Positions 60,433 through 64,000 of a stretch of DNA of 64,000 nucleotides are shown here, piece after piece. Source of the DNA: Streptomyces pactum (GTDB lineage Bacteria > Actinomycetota > Actinomycetes > Streptomycetales > Streptomycetaceae); contig NZ_CP019724.1 in the NCBI RefSeq assembly GCF_002005225.1, positions 4,590,501 to 4,654,500 on the forward strand, given 5' to 3'. The first letter of the stretch is position 1. Every line of letters starts with the position of its first letter. Below the pieces are notes generated by a model. That model was not told the origin of the DNA, made no database searches, and saw only the letters and a list, made by a program, of their open reading frames with translations. Both the position numbers and the translations under genes were made by a program.

Positions 60433-61317
60433 CTAACCGGTGGGGGGCAGCTCCTCGTGCTGATCGCGATGCTGATCGTGATGCTGATCGCGGTGCGGTA
60501 CGGCCTGCTGTACGCGGCGGAAGAGCAAGTCGTTCACCACATGACCCTTGTCCAGACCCTGGCCCTCGAAACGGGTCAGCGGCCGGTGGGCGGGGCGCGG
60601 TGCGAAACCGCCGCCCGGCACGGTGTTCTCGAAGCCGGGGTGCGCGGTGAGGACCTCGAGCATCTGCTCCGCGTACGGCTCCCAGTCGGTGGCGCAGTGC
60701 ACGACGGCCCCCGGCGCGAGGCGGGCCGCGGCCAGGCTCAGGAACTCCGGCTGGATCAGGCGGCGCTTGTGGTGCCGCTTCTTGGGCCAGGGGTCGGGGA
60801 AGTAGACGCGCAGACCGGCGAGGGAGCCGGGGGCGAGCATCTCGCGCAGGAGGATGATCGCGTCGCCGTTGCCCACCCGGATGTTGGAGAGCCGGTGCCG
60901 CTCCGCGAGACCCAGCAGGTTGCCCTGGCCGGGGGTGTGGACGTCCACGGCGAGGATGTTGGTGTCCGGGTCGGCGGCGGCCATCCGGGCGGTGGCCTCG
61001 CCCATGCCGAAGCCGATCTCCAGGACGACGGGGCGGGCGTTCCCGAACAGCTCGCCGAGGTCGATGACCCGCTGACCGTCGATGTCCAGGCCCCACATGG
61101 GCCACAGCCGCTGCAGTGCGTCCGCCTGCCCGGCGGTCACCCGGCTCCGCCGGGGCTGGAAACTCCGGATCCGCCGTTCGAAGTGCGACCCGGCGGGATC
61201 GGCCTTCGGCCCGTCCGGGAAACGGGGCTCGCCCTTGGTACGGGTGTGCCGAAGGGACGCACCGGTGTGCGGTGCGGCGGACCGGGGAGCTTCGGGGGCG
61301 TGGTGGAAGTCAGACAC
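60433..61317 (-). CDS. trmB: tRNA (guanine-N7-)-methyltransferase TrmB
   Basis: TrmB makes m7G46 in tRNA variable loops using SAM. The 294-aa protein has the Rossmann motif VVLEIGFGMGEATARMA, VDVHTPGQGNLLGLAE, RVGNGDAIILLREM and the diagnostic RVYFPDPWPKKRHHKRRLIQ. FEGQGLDKGHVVNDLLFRR closes the domain. The last residues (HRDQHHDQHRDQHEE) come from a short repeat (GATCGCGATGCT-like) and are an atypical extension. It is the first gene of the trmB-prsW operon. Confidence 0.93.
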   Translation of the reverse strand: MSDFHHAPEAPRSAAPHTGASLRHTRTKGEPRFPDGPKADPAGSHFERRIRSFQPRRSRVTAGQADALQRLWPMWGLDIDGQRVIDLGELFGNARPVVLEIGFGMGEATARMAAADPDTNILAVDVHTPGQGNLLGLAERHRLSNIRVGNGDAIILLREMLAPGSLAGLRVYFPDPWPKKRHHKRRLIQPEFLSLAAARLAPGAVVHCATDWEPYAEQMLEVLTAHPGFENTVPGGGFAPRPAHRPLTRFEGQGLDKGHVVNDLLFRRVQQAVPHRDQHHDQHRDQHEELPPTG

Positions 61318-61370
61318 AATGCGTCAATTTTACGGCCACCGGTCGGCGGGACCGCGGGCAGTCACCTGCC

Positions 61371-61438
61371 GCCCCGTGGCCCGCACCGCCCCGTGGCCCG
61401 CACCGCCCCGTGGCCCGCACCGCCCCGTGGCCCGCACC
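61371..61438. repeat. Four perfect tandem copies of a 17-bp repeat
   Basis: The unit GCCCCGTGGCCCGCACC occurs four times head to tail in the gap between the trmB start and the LhgO gene end. Confidence 0.9.
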
Positions 61439-61464
61439 GCGCCGGGGAACGGGGCCGCCCCGGA

Positions 61465-62712
61465 TCACCGCACCGCTCCCAGCATCGCCAGCGCCCTGCG
61501 CGCCACCTCCCGCCCGATCGGCAGTGACGCCGTCGCCGCGGGCGAGGGCGCGTTCAGGACGTGCACCGCGCGCGCCCCCTCACGGATCAGGAAGTCGTCC
61601 ACCAGCGTCCCGTCCGCCAGGACCGCCTGCGCCCGCACCCCCGCCGGCGCCGCCACCAGGTCCTCCTCCGTCACGCCGGGCAGCAGCCTGCGCACGGCGG
61701 TGGTGAACGCCCTCTTCGACAGGGACCGCCGCAGCTCGCCCGCCCCGTACCTCCAGTGCCGCCGGGCTATCCGCCACGAGCCAGGCCAGGTCAGCGTCCC
61801 GCCCAGTTCGCCGGGCCGCACCACGCGCCAGCCGTACCCCTCCCGGGCCAGCGCGGGCACCGCGTTGGGCCCGACGTGGACGCCCCCGTCGATGCCGCGG
61901 GTCAGATGCACCCCGAGGAAGGGGAACGCCGGGTCCGGCACCGGATACACCAGCCCCCGCACCAGCTCCGGCCGCGCCAGCTCGTAGTACTCGCCCCGGA
62001 AGGGGACGATCCGCATGGCCGGGTCGTCCCCGGTCATGCGGGCGACGCGGTCGCAGTGCAGTCCGGCGCAGTTGACCAGGACCCGGGCGCGGATCACCTC
62101 CCCGGAGCGGGTGCGCACGGCGACGCCCAGGTCAGGACGCCGGTCGAGGTGCCGCACCTCGGCGCCGTACCGGATCTCCGCGCCCGAGGCCCGGGCGAGC
62201 TGCCGGGCGACGGCGACGTAGTCGCAGACGCCGGTCGTGCCGACGTGTATGGCGGCGAGGCCGCGGACCTCCGGCTCGTACCCCGGGATCTGTGCCGCGC
62301 CCAGCTCGCGGACCGGTATGCCGTTCTCCCGGCCGCGCTGCACGAGGGCGTGCAGGCGGGGCAGCTCGGAGCGGTCGGTGGCGACGATCAGCTTGCCGGT
62401 GACGGCGTGGGCGATGCCGTACTCGGCGCAGAACTTGACCATCTCCGCCGCACCCCGGACCGCGTAGCGCGCCTTGAGCGAGCCCGGGCGGTAGTAGACA
62501 CCGCTGTGGATGACTCCGCTGTTGCGGCCCGTCTGGTGCCGGGCCGGTCCCGGCTCCTTCTCCAGCACCGTCACACGGGTGCCCGGCGCGGCGCGGGTGA
62601 CCGCGTACGCCGTCGACAGGCCGACGATTCCGCCGCCGATCACCAGCACGTCGCAGTCGTACGCGACGCCGTGCGCGATGTCCCGCGCGGTCGCGGTCCG
62701 CACTCGATCCAT
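61465..62712 (-). CDS. lhgO: L-2-hydroxyglutarate oxidase (LhgO)
   Basis: The protein is 415 aa from ATG 62712 (CGGGAG upstream). It is an FAD-dependent DAO-family oxidase: DVLVIGGGIVGLSTAYAVTR is the dinucleotide fold, ARHQTGRNSGVIHSGVYYRP the substrate loop typical of LhgO/YgaF, LVNCAGLHCDRVARMTGDDP and RIVPFRGEYYELARPELVRG follow, and VLNAPSPAATASLPIGREVA closes the FAD site. It oxidises L-2-hydroxyglutarate to 2-oxoglutarate, a metabolite-repair function. The 17-bp tandem repeats lie just past its stop. Confidence 0.9.
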   Translation of the reverse strand: MDRVRTATARDIAHGVAYDCDVLVIGGGIVGLSTAYAVTRAAPGTRVTVLEKEPGPARHQTGRNSGVIHSGVYYRPGSLKARYAVRGAAEMVKFCAEYGIAHAVTGKLIVATDRSELPRLHALVQRGRENGIPVRELGAAQIPGYEPEVRGLAAIHVGTTGVCDYVAVARQLARASGAEIRYGAEVRHLDRRPDLGVAVRTRSGEVIRARVLVNCAGLHCDRVARMTGDDPAMRIVPFRGEYYELARPELVRGLVYPVPDPAFPFLGVHLTRGIDGGVHVGPNAVPALAREGYGWRVVRPGELGGTLTWPGSWRIARRHWRYGAGELRRSLSKRAFTTAVRRLLPGVTEEDLVAAPAGVRAQAVLADGTLVDDFLIREGARAVHVLNAPSPAATASLPIGREVARRALAMLGAVR

Positions 62713-62788
62713 CTCCCGGCCCACCTCCCGGCTCCGATAGTGCACTGCGCCACTGACAATGCCCTCAAACCCGGGAGGGGGCGGTGGA

Positions 62789-64000
62789 TCAGGCCGGGGT
62801 CACCAGAAGCGGACGGGCGCGCTCCCGCAACTCGACCACGCGCGGTTCGTCGCCGTACGGCTCCAGGCGGTGGAGGAGGTCCTTCACGTACTCGGTGGTG
62901 CGGGCCGAGGAGATGCGGCCGGCGACCTCGACCGCCCGCACGCCCTGCTCGCAGGCGGCGTCCAGGTTGCCCGACTCCAGCTCGGCCACCGCCGAGACGA
63001 CGAGCCTCAGGCCGTGCGAGCGTACGAACTCCTCCGTCGGTTTCGACAGGGCCTGCTCGGTGAAGCGGCGGACCTGGCGTGGTGCCTTCAGGTCGCGGTA
63101 GCACTCGGCCGCGTCGGCCGCGAACCGGTCGTAGGAGTAGAAACCCAGCCAGATCGGGTCGCTGTCGCCCGGGCGGGCGCGCTCCAGCCAGCTCTCGGCG
63201 GCCTTGAGGGACGCCCCGGCCGCCGGTGCGTCACCCGCGCGTGCGTGCGCGCGGGCCTCGACCAGGCGGAAGAAGCTCATGGTGCGGGCCGTGGCCAGGC
63301 CGCGGTTGCGTTCGAGCGCGGCCTGGGCGAGGTCCACGCCCTCGTCGCCGAAGCCGCGGTAGGTCGCCTGGAGGGACATGGAGGCGAGGACGTAGCCGCC
63401 CAGGGGCACGTCGGCCGCCGCGCGGGCCAGGCGCAGGGCCTGGATGTAGTAGCGCTGGGCCGCCTCCTGCTGGCCGGTGTCGAAGGCCATCCAGCCGGCC
63501 AGGCGGGTCAGCTCGGCCGAGGCGCCGAACAGCGCGCGGCCTACCTCGTCGGAGTAGGAGCCGAGGAGCAGCGGGGCCGCCTCGACGCGTAAACACTCGG
63601 GGACCATGGAGGAACGCCAGTCGCCGCCCCCGTACTTGGAGTCCCAGCGCCGGGCGTCCTCGGCGGCCTCACGCAGCTTCCGCACATCACTGTGGCCGAC
63701 TTTGAGCGGTGCGCCGGAACCCTCGGCCGGGCTCGCGTCACGCGCCACCGAGCTGTCGGCCGGGGTTATCAGCCATCGCGAGGCGGGCGTCGCGTACGCG
63801 CTCACCGCGAACGAACCGGCCAGCGACTGCCAGATGCCGCCGGCGCCGGAGCGGCGGCCGGCGAGGTCGAGACGGTACAGCTCGGTGGCGGACCTGACCG
63901 CCTGGCCGACGTCCCGGGGGAAGGCGAGGCCCACTTCGGGGGCGGGGTCCGCGTCCGCCAGGCCGATCTCGTGGAGCGGCACCGGCCGGCCGAGCTTCTG
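62789..64000 (-). CDS. TPR regulatory protein, partial (start beyond right edge)
   Basis: The frame is open to the edge (codons at 63983-64000 read QKLGRP), so the N-terminus, probably an HTH, is missing. The visible ~403 residues contain [40 protein letters not shown] and [20 protein letters not shown], then TPR-like helices ([60 protein letters not shown]). This is the streptomycete family of sporulation-associated or NsdA-like regulators; the family call is from memory. Function unproven. Confidence 0.8.
   Translation of the reverse strand, partial: QKLGRPVPLHEIGLADADPAPEVGLAFPRDVGQAVRSATELYRLDLAGRRSGAGGIWQSLAGSFAVSAYATPASRWLITPADSSVARDASPAEGSGAPLKVGHSDVRKLREAAEDARRWDSKYGGGDWRSSMVPECLRVEAAPLLLGSYSDEVGRALFGASAELTRLAGWMAFDTGQQEAAQRYYIQALRLARAAADVPLGGYVLASMSLQATYRGFGDEGVDLAQAALERNRGLATARTMSFFRLVEARAHARAGDAPAAGASLKAAESWLERARPGDSDPIWLGFYSYDRFAADAAECYRDLKAPRQVRRFTEQALSKPTEEFVRSHGLRLVVSAVAELESGNLDAACEQGVRAVEVAGRISSARTTEYVKDLLHRLEPYGDEPRVVELRERARPLLVTPA

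Overview
The window is high-G+C actinobacterial DNA, almost certainly a Streptomyces chromosome. Signs are GTG starts and strong GC third-position bias, a bldC-type developmental regulator, a mycothiol-type maleylpyruvate isomerase fold protein, a branched-chain amino acid (valine) dehydrogenase, the purL..purF-purM neighbourhood, and many lipoproteins and tail-repeat proteins typical of the genus.

Left core region (1-25.4 kb). It opens inside purL and holds a Uma2-family protein divergent from an ArsR-like regulator across a perfect 24-bp palindrome, an M23 peptidase preceded by eight 16-bp tandem repeats, a membrane protein, a DinB/sterol-carrier-type enzyme, a META-domain lipoprotein, purF, purM, a DUF3073 protein, valine dehydrogenase, bldC, a small CPxCH protein, and the DEAH helicase hrpA flanked by two identical tRNA-Asp genes (with tRNA-Phe and tRNA-Glu). 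After these come a membrane metallophosphoesterase, a minimal zincin, a lipoprotein, an RGG-repeat DEAD-box helicase, an amino acid permease and tRNA-Lys.

Mobile element (25,394-50,577). A 46-bp copy of the 3' end of tRNA-Lys recurs at 50,532-50,577 and delimits a 25-kb integrated element. It carries a tyrosine integrase, an Xre regulator, an excisionase-like protein, a DUF3631 P-loop protein, a DUF2637 (SpdB-like) membrane protein, MobC and a MOB-type relaxase. I see no FtsK/TraB, VirB4 or VirD4 motor, so it looks like an integrative mobilizable element rather than a self-transmissible one. Its cargo is (i) a PD-(D/E)XK-like protein; (ii) a class I lanthipeptide cluster of the FxLD type: a 59-aa precursor, LanB, LanC, and a fused thiopeptide-type/protein-isoaspartate-methyltransferase-like protein; (iii) a divergent HATPase/small Cys-protein operon and TPR regulator with a GNAT gene; and (iv) a 1483-aa low-G+C STAND NTPase with an N-terminal Cap4/DUF4297-like nuclease signature and a long helical-repeat C-terminus, which reads as an NLR-like antiviral gene. 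Cargo (ii) and (iv) are the most exciting content.

Right core region (50.6-64 kb). It holds two tandem paralogous one-TM proteins, a MerR regulator, a PASTA-like lipoprotein, a RibD-like protein with reversed domain order, initiator tRNA-Met, an SpoIIE/PP2C phosphatase, a c-di-AMP (ydaO-type) riboswitch upstream of an M23 endopeptidase, an aldo/keto reductase, a PrsW protease, trmB, an LhgO-type oxidase, and a TPR regulatory protein running off the right edge. All calls come from reading the sequence; no searches were run.
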